Positions 25,889 through 34,928 of a DNA stretch of 64,000 bases are shown here, piece after piece. The notes below the pieces were generated by a model. The model made no database searches and was not told where the DNA came from. It saw nothing but the letters and a program-made list of their open reading frames with translations. Position 1 is the stretch's first letter. Each line of letters begins with the position of its first letter. The translations under genes were made by a program, and so were the position numbers. Source of the stretch: Clostridia bacterium (GTDB taxonomy: Bacteria > Bacillota > Clostridia > Christensenellales > UMGS416); contig JAFGUF010000027.1 of NCBI GenBank assembly GCA_016938675.1, positions 186,001 through 250,000 of the forward strand, written 5' to 3'.

Positions 25889-27070
25889 ATGAAAATTACA
25901 AACAGATGCAAAGGTGTGTCGCCCTCAGTAACTTTGGCAATTTCAGCAAAGGCAAAATTGTTGAAATCCCAAGGCCTGGATGTTATCAGCTTTGGAGCGG
26001 GAGAACCGGACTTCAATACCCCGAAGTTTATTTGCGATGCTGCAAAGGAAGCGCTCGATTTGGGAATCACAAAATACACACCCGCATCCGGAACAATGGA
26101 ATTAAAAAAGGCAATTGTAAATACACTGGCAAAAAAAGGCCTAGAATATAAGCCGGAAAACATTGTAGTATCAAACGGCGCAAAGCACAGCCTTCATAAT
26201 GCTATTGCTTCAATAGTTGAAGAAGGGGACGAGGTGCTGCTGCCGATTCCGTACTGGGTGAGCTATTCAGAAATGATAAAGATTTCAGGTGGAACGCCGG
26301 TTTATGTTCCATGTGATGAAAACTTTGTAATAAACCTTGATGAAATGGAAAAGCTTATTACAGATAAAACAACTGCTCTTATTCTTAATAATCCGTCTAA
26401 TCCGACTGGCGTGGTTCTTAGCAAAGACATAATTAAGCGCATTGCGGAAATATGCGTAAAAAATGACATCAATGTTATATCAGACGAAATATATGACCAG
26501 CTTATCTATATTGACGATGAAATACCTTCAATTGCCACAATGGACGGAATGAAGGAAAGAACAATAGTTATAAACGGAGTTTCAAAGACATATTCAATGA
26601 CAGGCTGGAGAATAGGGTATCTGGCTGCACCGGAAAATGTCGCTAAGGCTATAGCTTCAATGCAGAGCCATACTACTTCCGGGCCGAATTCAATTGCTCA
26701 GTATGCTTCCTGCGCAGCCTTAAACGGCAGCCTTGATGAAGCAATAATGATGAAGAAAGCTTTCATTGAACGCAGAGATGCTGCGGTTGCCGCAATTGAA
26801 AAAATTGACGGGCTTACATGCATTGTGCCAGATGGTGCATTTTATATAATGATCAAAGTTTCCAATTTTTACGGCAAATCAATAAATGGGAAAAAGATAA
26901 ATAATTCTTTGGATTTTTCATCGCTGCTGCTGGAGGAGTCGCTGGTGGCGCTGGTTCCTGGTGATGATTTCGGGACTCCGGAATATGTGAGGATATCCTA
27001 TGCGTGTTCAATGGAAAACATCCTTGAAGGTATAAAAAGAATAGCGGAATTCACCGCTAAATGTAATTAA
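25889..27070 (+). CDS. aspC: Aspartate aminotransferase, class I
   Basis: PLP enzyme that interconverts oxaloacetate plus glutamate with aspartate plus 2-oxoglutarate. The 393 residues show the subgroup I-gamma pattern: 'SFGAGEPDFNTPKFI', 'YTPASGTMELKKAI', 'NNPSNPTGVV', 'ISDEIYDQLIY', PLP-Lys block 'VSKTYSMTGWRIGYL' and C-terminal 'YVRISYACS' (substrate Arg). A GGAGG site precedes the ATG. It lies 27 bp before the Re-citrate synthase-like gene, so the pair shares oxaloacetate as a metabolite. Fine substrate preference is not decidable from sequence. Confidence 0.9.
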   Translation: MKITNRCKGVSPSVTLAISAKAKLLKSQGLDVISFGAGEPDFNTPKFICDAAKEALDLGITKYTPASGTMELKKAIVNTLAKKGLEYKPENIVVSNGAKHSLHNAIASIVEEGDEVLLPIPYWVSYSEMIKISGGTPVYVPCDENFVINLDEMEKLITDKTTALILNNPSNPTGVVLSKDIIKRIAEICVKNDINVISDEIYDQLIYIDDEIPSIATMDGMKERTIVINGVSKTYSMTGWRIGYLAAPENVAKAIASMQSHTTSGPNSIAQYASCAALNGSLDEAIMMKKAFIERRDAAVAAIEKIDGLTCIVPDGAFYIMIKVSNFYGKSINGKKINNSLDFSSLLLEESLVALVPGDDFGTPEYVRISYACSMENILEGIKRIAEFTAKCN

Positions 27071-27097
27071 AGTTTGGGAATCAGGAGGTAAACTACT

Positions 27098-28510
27098 ATG
27101 GCAGTGCTTAAATATGATGAGCATACCAATCTTCTGGAGCAGAGCGCATACAAATACTCCTTGCAGGATAAAGAGGAACCGAATCTATACAGGCATCTAT
27201 TTGATTATGAATCTATACCAAAAGTGCCTTTTAACCACAGAACAGTTCCTTCTATTGTTCCGGAAAATATCTGGATAACAGATACTACATTCCGTGACGG
27301 ACAGCAGTCCACATCTCCTTTTACTGTAAAGCAGATAGTGGATTTATATGAAATGATGCACCGGCTAAGCGGGCCGAGGGGCATAGTAAGGCAGAGTGAA
27401 TTCTTTGTATATACTCAAAAGGACAAAGAAGCTATAAAGGCCTGCCTTGACATGGGGTTCGAGTTTCCTGAAGTCACGGCATGGATAAGGGCCAGTGAAA
27501 AGGACTTTGAGCTTGCAAAAAACATAGGCATAAAAGAGACGGGCATTTTAGTTTCCTGTTCTGACTACCACATATACAACAAAATGGGCCTGACAAGGCA
27601 GAAGGCGCTGGATAAATACCTAGGTGTAGTAAAGAGCGCCATTGAATACGGCATTATTCCAAGATGCCACTTTGAGGATATTACAAGGGCTGACTTTTAC
27701 GGTTTTGTCGTGCCGTTTGCAGTTGAACTGATGAAGCTTTCAGAGGAGACCGGAGTACCTATAAAGATTAGAGCATGTGATACATTAGGATACGGTGTTT
27801 CTTATACAGGTGCTGCTCTTCCGCGCTCTGTTCAGGGTATAATATATGGGCTTAATCATTTTGCTTCCGTTCCTCCGGAGCAGCTGGAGTGGCACGGGCA
27901 CAATGATTTCTATAAGGTAGTTACAAATGCTGCTACTGCATGGCTATATGGATGCTCATCTGTCAACTGCTCTCTGCTTGGAATAGGCGAGAGAACAGGA
28001 AACTGCCCGCTTGAAGCGATGGTTATTGAATACGCATCATTAAGGGGCACAACGGACGGCATGGACCTGTCTGTAATAACCGAAATAGCAGACTATTTCG
28101 AAGAAGAAATCGGATACGATATTCCGCCTAGGACACCATTTGTAGGTAGAGCGTTCAATGCAACCCGTGCAGGAATACATGCCGACGGAATGCTGAAAGA
28201 TCCGGAAATATACAATATATTTAATACAGATAAAATACTGAATCGCCCGCCCCAAGTATTGATAGGGGCACATTCAGGTGCGGCAGGCATAACACACTGG
28301 ATGAATGACTATTTCAGGCTTCACGGCAAGTATGAGCTGGATAAGCATGCGGATATCATTGCAAAAGTAAAGACATTGGTCGACGCGGAGTATGAGGACG
28401 GCCGCACGACGCTGCTGGGAGACGATGAACTGGTGGAACTTGTCATAAAAGCTGATCCGGATTTCTATGAATCTCTAGCGCATTCGCATAAGAGAAAAAA
28501 AGAAGGATAA
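27098..28510 (+). CDS. Re-type citrate synthase (HMGL/LeuA family)
   Basis: A 470-residue DRE-TIM metallolyase-family protein. 'DTTFRDGQQ' (residues 62-70), 'PRCHFEDITRADFYGF', 'KIRACDTLGYGVSYTGAALPRS', 'EWHGHNDF' and 'GIGERTGNCPLEAMVIEY' match the pattern I know from the Clostridium kluyveri Re-citrate synthase, an oxygen-sensitive enzyme condensing acetyl-CoA and oxaloacetate with opposite stereospecificity to GltA. Such proteins are often misnamed 2-isopropylmalate synthase, but the LeuA C-terminal regulatory domain is missing. It follows aspartate aminotransferase, fitting a glutamate-synthesis role. GGAGG site present. Confidence 0.82.
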   Translation: MAVLKYDEHTNLLEQSAYKYSLQDKEEPNLYRHLFDYESIPKVPFNHRTVPSIVPENIWITDTTFRDGQQSTSPFTVKQIVDLYEMMHRLSGPRGIVRQSEFFVYTQKDKEAIKACLDMGFEFPEVTAWIRASEKDFELAKNIGIKETGILVSCSDYHIYNKMGLTRQKALDKYLGVVKSAIEYGIIPRCHFEDITRADFYGFVVPFAVELMKLSEETGVPIKIRACDTLGYGVSYTGAALPRSVQGIIYGLNHFASVPPEQLEWHGHNDFYKVVTNAATAWLYGCSSVNCSLLGIGERTGNCPLEAMVIEYASLRGTTDGMDLSVITEIADYFEEEIGYDIPPRTPFVGRAFNATRAGIHADGMLKDPEIYNIFNTDKILNRPPQVLIGAHSGAAGITHWMNDYFRLHGKYELDKHADIIAKVKTLVDAEYEDGRTTLLGDDELVELVIKADPDFYESLAHSHKRKKEG

Positions 28511-28521
28511 ATACATTTTTT

Positions 28522-28546
28522 AAAAAGGACAGTAAGTCCTTTTTTT
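28522..28546 (+). terminator. Terminator after Re-citrate synthase gene
   Basis: AAAAAGGAC (28522-28530), loop AGTAA, GTCCTTTTT (28536-28544), followed by more T: a textbook intrinsic terminator. Confidence 0.92.
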
Positions 28547-28660
28547 GTGCAGAAAATGTGTAATAAAGAAAGCTAAAAAAATATTCACATAAAAACCATT
28601 AACATAAGCTAAACTTTGTGATAACATACTGTATTATACTATATAACAGGGAGAATTAAT

Positions 28661-29461
28661 TTGAGCATGGTTTTTTGCCCGCTGTATTCATCAAGCAGCG
28701 GCAATGCCACCTTTATAGCTACGAAGAGCACGGCTATATTAGTGGACGCGGGAGTAAACGCATTAAGAATAGAGACTGCTCTTGCAGAAATAGGAGCATC
28801 TTTTAGTGATATCAAGGCAGTAATCATAACACATGAACACATAGACCACATTAGGGGAATAGGTGTGATTGCAAGGCGGCATGGCATACCGATAATTGCA
28901 AATCATGGAACATGGGAAGCTATCATTGAGCAAGGCAAAGCTGGAGAAGTCCCATTTGAGAAGCGTATATATTTTGAACATAATACAACATTTTATGTAG
29001 GGGATATTGCGATAACGCCATTTGAGACGCATCACGACGCAAACAGCTCTGTGGGGTACTGCATAGAGCATGGTTCATCCAAAATATCAATAATATCAGA
29101 TACAGGTACGGTATCCAAAGCTATGAAAAGCCATATTGCCGGATCTGACATATTGATGATAGAATTTAATTATGATGAGCATATGCTTAAAAACGGAGGC
29201 TATCCTGCGTTTTTAAAGAAGAGAATTTTGTCTGCTAAAGGGCATTTATCAAATGATGACGCAGCCGAGGTAGTTGCGTTCGCCGCACATCAAGGATGCA
29301 GAAAATTTGTTCTGTCTCATCTTTCAAAGGAGAATAATACACCTGAAGCTGCATATGATGCCGCTTTTCAGGGGCTGCGAGAGTGCAGCGAACTTAGGGA
29401 AGAAAGCGTAGAAATATTAGTAGCGAGGCCTGAAAAGGTAACAAAGCCGATAATTATATAA
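28661..29461 (+). CDS. MBL-fold metallo-hydrolase (YycJ/WalJ-like)
   Basis: A 266-residue beta-lactamase-fold hydrolase. The metal motif is 'ITHEHIDHIRGIG' (HxHxDH), preceded by 'SSSSGNATFI' and 'ILVDAG', and followed by 'HHDANSSVGY', 'ISDTG' and 'LSHLSKENNTPEAAY'. This is the YycJ/WalJ pattern, linked in Bacillus to cell-wall/DNA-replication coordination and double-strand exonuclease activity. No walRK genes are nearby here. TTG 28661 is backed by AGGGAG at 7-nt spacing; ATG 28667 is the alternative. Confidence 0.85.
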   Translation: MSMVFCPLYSSSSGNATFIATKSTAILVDAGVNALRIETALAEIGASFSDIKAVIITHEHIDHIRGIGVIARRHGIPIIANHGTWEAIIEQGKAGEVPFEKRIYFEHNTTFYVGDIAITPFETHHDANSSVGYCIEHGSSKISIISDTGTVSKAMKSHIAGSDILMIEFNYDEHMLKNGGYPAFLKKRILSAKGHLSNDDAAEVVAFAAHQGCRKFVLSHLSKENNTPEAAYDAAFQGLRECSELREESVEILVARPEKVTKPIII

Positions 29462-29489
29462 AAACAACATAGAATAATTGCATTTTAAG

Positions 29490-29514
29490 CCGGCTGATAC
29501 AAGCCGGTTTTTTT
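29490..29514 (+). terminator. Terminator after the MBL-fold gene
   Basis: CCGGCT (29490-29495), loop GATACA, AGCCGG (29502-29507), then seven T. Confidence 0.92.
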
Positions 29515-29526
29515 GATGAAATAGTA

Positions 29527-29577
29527 TTGACAAACATTGTCTAATGCGTTAGACTAATCCTGACTAATACATTAGAC
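29527..29577 (+). promoter_or_regulatory. blaI-like promoter with two operator palindromes
   Basis: TTGACA (29527-29532), 17 nt, TAGACT (29550-29555). Operator 1, GTCTAATGCGTTAGAC (29539-29554), overlaps the spacer and -10. Operator 2, GACTAATACATTAGAC (29562-29577), lies between promoter and start codon. Centres are 23 bp apart, about two helix turns, as expected for BlaI-type dimers on one DNA face. Confidence 0.8.
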
Positions 29578-29588
29578 AGGAGACGCAA

Positions 29589-29963
29589 ATGGAAACGCCA
29601 AAAATATTTGAAAGTGAATATCGGTTTGCATGCATTGTCTGGGAGCACGAACCAATACCTATGAGAGAGTTAATAAAACTATGCGCTTCACAGCTTGGAT
29701 GGAAAAGGACAACCACATATACTGTGCTTAAGAGGCTTTCTGAAAGAGGAATACTCGCAAGCAATGATTCTGTTGTTACATCATTGATTTCTAAAGAAAC
29801 CATACAAAGGCAGGAAAGCAGAGAATTCATAGAACGAACCTTCGAAGGGTCTTTGCCGGGTTTTATCGCGGCCTTTACAAACAATAAAGCCCTTTCCCCG
29901 GAGGAAGCAGCAGAGATAAAAAAGATGATAGAAGACTATGAAAAAGCGAGCAACCAGAAATGA
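29589..29963 (+). CDS. BlaI/MecI/CopY-family repressor
   Basis: A 124-residue winged-helix repressor of the Penicillinase_R family. 'ESEYRFACIVWEHEPIPMRELIKLC', 'LGWKRTTTYTVLKRLSERGIL' (recognition helix and linker) and a C-terminal dimer helix ('SPEEAAEIKKMIEDYEKA') are typical. It overlaps the M56 sensor-protease gene by 4 bp (ATGA), the classic BlaI-BlaR1 arrangement. The two palindromes over its promoter are its probable operators. No beta-lactamase is present, so the signal may be something other than a beta-lactam. Confidence 0.93.
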   Translation: METPKIFESEYRFACIVWEHEPIPMRELIKLCASQLGWKRTTTYTVLKRLSERGILASNDSVVTSLISKETIQRQESREFIERTFEGSLPGFIAAFTNNKALSPEEAAEIKKMIEDYEKASNQK

Positions 29964-32062
29964 ATATTGAAAAACTGTTTTTACTGGCTCTTAATATGAG
30001 CCTCACTGCAGGCTATGTAGTGCTTGCGGTTTTTGTAATCAGAGGATTTATGAATAAATCGGCCAGATGGATCATGGGTATTTTGTGGCTAGCAGTGTTC
30101 TTAAGGCTCTTGATGCCTTTTTCATTCAAGAGTGATTTCAGCATATTTGCTGCTATCCCGAACGCGGATATTAATTCAACTCAGATCTTGTTTTCTGATA
30201 CTCCTGAGATGCACAGCGGAGTTCCGTATTTGAACAGTATGATTAACCCCGCACTTGAAAAAGGATTGCAAACAGAGGCCGGAATAACCGCTTTGGAGGT
30301 GATGGCCGCGATTTGGCTATTGGGTTTTATAGCGATATTAATCTATAGCATTGTATCGTATATTCTGCTAAAAAAAAGATTGTCGACGGCAGTGCTATAT
30401 TCGGACAATGTTTATATTAGTGAAAAAATTAAGTCTCCTTTTGTGCTTGGGTTTTTTAAGCCTCGTGTTTATATACCCTTCGGATTGACAGAAGAGAGCC
30501 TTAAAAATGTTCTGCTTCATGAGAATGCGCATATTTCCCGCAGGGATTATATAGTTAAACCTTTGACCTTTTTATTAAGCGCTATGCATTGGTTTAATCC
30601 TTTTATTTGGGCTGCATATATATTACTAAGTAAGGATATTGAAATGGCGTGTGATGAAAAAGCAATAAAGAACATGAAGGATGAAGAAAGAAAAAAATAT
30701 TCTGAAACATTGCTTTCGCTTTCAATTAGCAAAGCCAGCATTGCATTATGCCCAATAGCCTTCGGCGAGGTGAGCGTAAAGCAAAGGGTAAAAAGCGCAT
30801 TGTCATATAAAAAGCCTTCCTTCTGGATAATTGTTGCGGCATTTATTATTACCACAGCTGCGATTACAGCCCTTATAGCAAATCCGATAAAGGAAAAGGA
30901 GGATACAATTAAAACTATTGAAGATTTATACGGTACATATTATCCGAATGAAGTTATTTATGTAAATCCGCTGTCTTCTTTTTATCCGTTTGATTTAAGC
31001 AAAGGGCCGTATTATGAAATAGATGAAAACATGTTTGCAGTAGTTAAGATGGAAAATGACGAAAAAATATATAGCACAACTCCTGACTATTTGATCTCAG
31101 AAATCAGTGAAGAAGAATTCATAAACATGTTCTTTATGGAATTACAAATAGGAATGCCGGATATAACTGAATATAATACAATCAGTAAAGTGGAAATATC
31201 AGATAGATATACATTATTTATAATGGATTCAGAGCTCTGGGTCGCCGAAATGAATGGTGATTATTTATGGTTGATATACAGGCTTGGCACAGAAAGAGCA
31301 ATGGGTGATATTTTGCAAAGTTACTATAAGGGCAGGCTGACTATTGATGCAGTAGAATCACTTGTAGAAGAAAAGGGTGAAAACCTAACGTGGAGCGATT
31401 TCGAAAATTATGAGTGCAGTGTAACAGGCAGCGGATTATTTATACTTAACTATCCTATTGATGATGGCCTTAGCGTTCTTATCGGCGGCAGCGGACAGGA
31501 GGAAGTGCCTATGTATATTTTTCTGGTGAAGAATTTCGGCGATGACACAGAGGAAAGGCGGATGGAGCTAAGAGATCAGGGTATAGATATTCAAAGATTT
31601 ATGGATGATACGGACAGTATATCTACGCAGAACATATGGGCATTTACCCCGTTCTTAAGCTCTGTTTTCCCTGCTCTTCCTATTATGACGGACATAGATT
31701 ACTCCGAGATTAATGTTACAATAGATACTGGCGTGCTTTATATTCATGGAAACGGAAAAACAGAAAACAAAGGCAGAGAGCATGCATACAAGCCAGATGA
31801 AATAATATACTGGTCGCCTATAGGGGAAGATTCAGGCGCAAATTACAAGGATACTTCGGATACATGCTGGATTCTGCTTGAAGTTAAAGATGAAAATGGC
31901 ATAATAGCTGCTAAAATTGAGATTAAAGTAACTAAGATTTCGGAGGATGAGATATCCGGAACAGCACAATATGAAGTAACTCTAACAAAAAGTTTTGATA
32001 GCTCCGACTTTGTGCTCAATTTGGACACAGATAGTTATATATTCGTATTGAGCGTGAAATAA
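29960..32062 (+). CDS. BlaR1-like M56 sensor protease, novel C-terminal sensor
   Basis: A 700-residue membrane protein. The N-terminal ~310 residues are a BlaR1/MecR1 M56 peptidase: four membrane helices, zinc motif 'HENAH' (187-191), 'HWFNPFIW' and 'DIEMACDEKAI', with the last helix 'FWIIVAAFIITTAAITALIA' near 295. The outer ~390 residues lack the penicillin-binding S-x-x-K / S-x-N / K-T-G set. They are instead acidic and beta-rich ('YTLFIMDSELWVAEMNGDYLWLIYRL', 'ISGTAQYEVTLTKSF'), a fold I do not recognise. Binding of an unknown ligand would trigger cleavage of the BlaI-like repressor; that is inference from the family. Confidence 0.85.
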   Translation: MNIEKLFLLALNMSLTAGYVVLAVFVIRGFMNKSARWIMGILWLAVFLRLLMPFSFKSDFSIFAAIPNADINSTQILFSDTPEMHSGVPYLNSMINPALEKGLQTEAGITALEVMAAIWLLGFIAILIYSIVSYILLKKRLSTAVLYSDNVYISEKIKSPFVLGFFKPRVYIPFGLTEESLKNVLLHENAHISRRDYIVKPLTFLLSAMHWFNPFIWAAYILLSKDIEMACDEKAIKNMKDEERKKYSETLLSLSISKASIALCPIAFGEVSVKQRVKSALSYKKPSFWIIVAAFIITTAAITALIANPIKEKEDTIKTIEDLYGTYYPNEVIYVNPLSSFYPFDLSKGPYYEIDENMFAVVKMENDEKIYSTTPDYLISEISEEEFINMFFMELQIGMPDITEYNTISKVEISDRYTLFIMDSELWVAEMNGDYLWLIYRLGTERAMGDILQSYYKGRLTIDAVESLVEEKGENLTWSDFENYECSVTGSGLFILNYPIDDGLSVLIGGSGQEEVPMYIFLVKNFGDDTEERRMELRDQGIDIQRFMDDTDSISTQNIWAFTPFLSSVFPALPIMTDIDYSEINVTIDTGVLYIHGNGKTENKGREHAYKPDEIIYWSPIGEDSGANYKDTSDTCWILLEVKDENGIIAAKIEIKVTKISEDEISGTAQYEVTLTKSFDSSDFVLNLDTDSYIFVLSVK

Positions 32063-32148
32063 TCCACAAGTTGAGGCGTCAGCGGAATAACTCAAAACAC
32101 AGCGATGTAATATTATAAAAAAAAATTTATAAAAAATCAAAAAAACAC

Positions 32149-32177
32149 TTGCAATTTGCTTTGTTCTATTGTATCAT
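32149..32177 (+). promoter_or_regulatory. Promoter of glnN
   Basis: TTGCAA (32149-32154), 17 nt, TATCAT (32172-32177), followed by a ~110-nt leader that contains the attenuator hairpin. Confidence 0.6.
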
Positions 32178-32207
32178 AGCAACAAGTTAAATTTAGTATT
32201 TAGGAAG

Positions 32208-32256
32208 CAATGACGTTTCAGCCACCCTTGGGGGGTGTTTGAGGCGTCTTTTTTAC
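32208..32256 (+). promoter_or_regulatory. glnN leader attenuator hairpin (CAATGACGT element 1)
   Basis: Starts with CAATGACGT (32208-32216). The arm 32212-32227 (GACG...CACCC) pairs with 32233-32248 (GGGTG...GCGTC) with one internal mismatch, followed by seven T. It looks like an intrinsic terminator placed before the glnN ribosome site, so transcription should depend on antitermination or leakage. Two related elements precede the P-II gene. Confidence 0.75.
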
Positions 32257-32289
32257 TTTTAAAATTTAATTTATAAAGGAGCATGCGAT

Positions 32290-34377
32290 ATGACGAAAGT
32301 ATCAACTATTTTTGGAAGTGATGTTTTCAATGACGCTGTAATGAAAGACAGGCTGTCAAAGGATGTCTACAAATCATTGAATAACGTCATGGATAACGGA
32401 GGACAATTACCGCCAGGAATTGCAGACGCTGTAGCAACCGCTATGAAAGACTGGGCAGTGGAAAAAGGAGCAACACACTATACACACTGGTTTCAGCCGA
32501 TGACGGGCATTACAGCTGAAAAGCACGATTCATTTATTTCTCCTGTAGGAGACGGAAGCGTTCTTTTGAAGTTTTCAGGCAAATCATTAACACAGGGCGA
32601 ACCAGATGCATCATCATTCCCTAACGGAGGACTGAGGGCCACTGCTGAAGCCAGAGGATACACAGCCTGGGACTGCACATCACCTGCATTCGTAAAGGAC
32701 GGAACACTTTATATCCCCACAGCATTCTGTTCATATACAGGATTTGCGCTTGACAAAAAGACCCCATTGCTTCGCTCAATGGACGCGGTTTCAAAAGCAG
32801 CAATCAGGATTTTAAGGCTTTTCGGCAATACAACTGCAACAAAGGTAACATCATACGTTGGCCCAGAGCAGGAATATTTCCTGATAGACGAAGGCGTATA
32901 CAACAAGCGTAAAGACCTAATATACACTGGCAGAACTCTTTTCGGAGCACCTTCACCCAAAGGACAGGAAATGGACGACCAGTACTTCGGCTCATTAAAA
33001 GAAAGAGTTTCAAAGTTCATGAGCGAGTTTGACCGCGAGCTTTGGAAGCTGGGAGTAACAGCAACAACAAAGCACAACGAAGTTGCACCTGCCCAGCATG
33101 AAATGGCACCTGTGTACTCAACAACAAATATTGCAACTGACCACAATCAGCTGGTTATGGATATAGCAAAGAAAGTGGCCGGACGCCACGGACTTGTTTG
33201 CCTTCTGCATGAGAAACCATTTGCAGGCGTTAACGGATCAGGCAAGCATAACAACTGGTCAATCGGTTCTAATGACGGCATGAACCTGATAGATCCGGGC
33301 GATACACCGCACGAGAACGCGCAGTTTTTGGTATTCCTTTCAGCGGTTATCTGGGCAGTTGATGAATATGCGGAGATTTTAAGGGCATCAGCCGCAAATC
33401 CGGGAAATGATCACAGGCTTGGAGCGAACGAAGCACCTCCTGCGATAATCTCAATATTCCTGGGCGACTTGCTTACAGAAGTTATGGAGTCAATATCATC
33501 AGGCACACCGATGGGCAGCACTGATTCAGGCGTAATAAAAATCGGCGCATCAACATTGCCGCACCTGCCAAAGGACAATACTGACCGCAACAGGACATCA
33601 CCATTTGCCTTCACAGGAAATAAATTTGAGTTCCGTATGGTTGGATCATCACAGTCAATTTCCGGCCCGAACTTTGTAATCAATACAATAGTTGCGGATA
33701 TACTCGAAAAAATTGGCGACAAGCTCGAAGGAGCAAAAGATTTGGACGCTGCGGTGCAGGCTTTGGTTAAGGAAGTTTGGAAAGACCATAAAAAGGTTGT
33801 TTTCAATGGCAACGGCTACTCAGAAGAGTGGGTTAAAGAGGCAGCAAAGCGTGGCCTGCCAAACATAAACAATACTGTTGATTCAGTTCAGGTATTGACA
33901 GACAAGAAGAACGTAGACCTGTTTGAGCGCCAGGGCGTGCTGAACGCGGCAGAGCTGCATGCACGTGAAGAAGTAGTGCTTGAACATTACATTAATACAA
34001 TAAACATTGAAGCGTTAACAATGCTTGAAATGACGAACAGAGACCTGTTACCTGCAGGCATGAAATACACAGCAGAACTGGCAGAGACAGCCGCATCGCT
34101 AAAGAGCTTAGGCGCAGAAGCATCTGCACAGATTGAAATACTCAAGGAGATGTCAGCATTATGCGCAGTCACAAAAGCGAATGTCAAGGCTTTGCAGGAT
34201 GCAGTAGACAATGCAGCGGCATGTGAAGATGTAAAAGTATGCGCAGCTGCATACAGAGACAAGGTTTTCCCAGCAATGGGAACACTACGCGAGAGCGTAG
34301 ACAAAATGGAGGTAATCTGCGACAGATCACTCTGGCCGATTCCTTCATATGGTGAATTACTATTTAGCGTAAAGTAA
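32290..34377 (+). CDS. glnN: Glutamine synthetase type III
   Basis: ATP-dependent ammonium assimilation into glutamine. The 695-residue length and dodecameric GSIII-type sequence exclude GSI (~440-470 aa). Motifs: '[12 protein letters not shown]' (~190-201), '[18 protein letters not shown]' (~260), '[16 protein letters not shown]' and '[16 protein letters not shown]'. GSIII is common in Bacteroides, cyanobacteria and some Clostridia. A terminator-like leader hairpin precedes it, and P-II and amt follow, so it belongs to a nitrogen-status regulated cluster. AAAGGAGCATGCG precedes the ATG. Confidence 0.97.
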   Translation: MTKVSTIFGSDVFNDAVMKDRLSKDVYKSLNNVMDNGGQLPPGIADAVATAMKDWAVEKGATHYTHWFQPMTGITAEKHDSFISPVGDGSVLLKFSGKSLTQGEPDASSFPNGGLRATAEARGYTAWDCTSPAFVKDGTLYIPTAFCSYTGFALDKKTPLLRSMDAVSKAAIRILRLFGNTTATKVTSYVGPEQEYFLIDEGVYNKRKDLIYTGRTLFGAPSPKGQEMDDQYFGSLKERVSKFMSEFDRELWKLGVTATTKHNEVAPAQHEMAPVYSTTNIATDHNQLVMDIAKKVAGRHGLVCLLHEKPFAGVNGSGKHNNWSIGSNDGMNLIDPGDTPHENAQFLVFLSAVIWAVDEYAEILRASAANPGNDHRLGANEAPPAIISIFLGDLLTEVMESISSGTPMGSTDSGVIKIGASTLPHLPKDNTDRNRTSPFAFTGNKFEFRMVGSSQSISGPNFVINTIVADILEKIGDKLEGAKDLDAAVQALVKEVWKDHKKVVFNGNGYSEEWVKEAAKRGLPNINNTVDSVQVLTDKKNVDLFERQGVLNAAELHAREEVVLEHYINTINIEALTMLEMTNRDLLPAGMKYTAELAETAASLKSLGAEASAQIEILKEMSALCAVTKANVKALQDAVDNAAACEDVKVCAAAYRDKVFPAMGTLRESVDKMEVICDRSLWPIPSYGELLFSVK

Positions 34378-34412
34378 ACGGAATAGAATTTATCAAAACT
34401 TAAATACTTTGA

Positions 34413-34470
34413 CAATGACGTCGGGGATACCTGCATGCTCCATATGCAATTGTTTCCGGCGTCTTGTTAA
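34413..34470 (+). promoter_or_regulatory. CAATGACGT hairpin element 2, after glnN
   Basis: CAATGACGT (34413-34421) opens the hairpin: GACGTCGGGGA (34417-34427) pairs with TTTCCGGCGTC (34453-34463), including G-U pairs, around an inner TGCAT/ATGCA stem. ACAA and TTGT flank it. It lies 40 nt after the glnN stop and could terminate glnN weakly. Confidence 0.65.
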
Positions 34471-34478
34471 TAAATTGG

Positions 34479-34540
34479 CAATGACGTCATAAGATAGCAG
34501 AATGTAGGGGTTTCTGGTGCTTATGGCGTTTTTATATTTT
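34479..34540 (+). promoter_or_regulatory. CAATGACGT hairpin element 3, before P-II gene
   Basis: CAATGACGT (34479-34487), then ACGTCATAAG (34484-34493) pairing with CTTATGGCGT (34520-34529), followed by TTTTTATATTTT. A terminator-like leader 23 nt before the P-II start, built like the glnN attenuator. Confidence 0.7.
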
Positions 34541-34562
34541 ATGAGAGAGAAAGGAGTCGAAA

Positions 34563-34901
34563 ATGAAAAAATTAGAAGTAATTTTCAGACCGGAAAAACT
34601 GGAAGATCTTAAGGATTTAATGAACGAAAAAGAAATGTACGGCATGACAGTTACAATGGTTAGCGGCTGCGGACATCAAAGAGGTCGTAAGGTTATGTAC
34701 CGTGGTACTGAAGTTTCTATCAATTTACTTCCAAAAGTAAAAGTAGAAATCGTTCTTCCTGATTCCAAATTAAAAGAGATGCTGCCGGCAATAATGGACG
34801 CAATAAAGACCGGTAATGTTGGCGACGGAAAACTGTTTATTTATGAGTGTCTGGAAGCTTACAGAGTAAGAACAGGCGAAACAGGCGACGAGATTTTGTA
34901 A
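34563..34901 (+). CDS. glnK: P-II nitrogen regulatory protein (GlnK/GlnB family)
   Basis: Trimeric sensor of 2-oxoglutarate and ATP/ADP that gates the ammonium channel. 112 residues: 'MKKLEVIFRPEKLEDLKDLM', T-loop 'GRKVMYRGTEVSINLLPKVKVEIVLPD', and C-terminal 'TGNVGDGKLFIYECLEAYRVRTGE'. Residue 51, the Tyr uridylylated in proteobacteria, is Val here, so control must be by ligand binding alone. amt follows after 27 bp, the usual glnK-amt pairing. AAAGGAG precedes the ATG. Confidence 0.95.
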   Translation: MKKLEVIFRPEKLEDLKDLMNEKEMYGMTVTMVSGCGHQRGRKVMYRGTEVSINLLPKVKVEIVLPDSKLKEMLPAIMDAIKTGNVGDGKLFIYECLEAYRVRTGETGDEIL

Positions 34902-34928
34902 GATAAAAATTTTTAAGGAGATAAAAAA

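Noticed and set aside
28661-29461. The MBL-fold gene as a beta-lactamase linked to the BlaI/BlaR1-like pair
   Set aside because: Its motifs are YycJ/WalJ type, it has no signal peptide, and a strong terminator separates it from the regulator genes.
32621-34436. Several long minus-strand frames opposite glnN
   Set aside because: They are antisense shadows of a strongly biased coding sequence; their translations resemble no family and lack ribosome sites.
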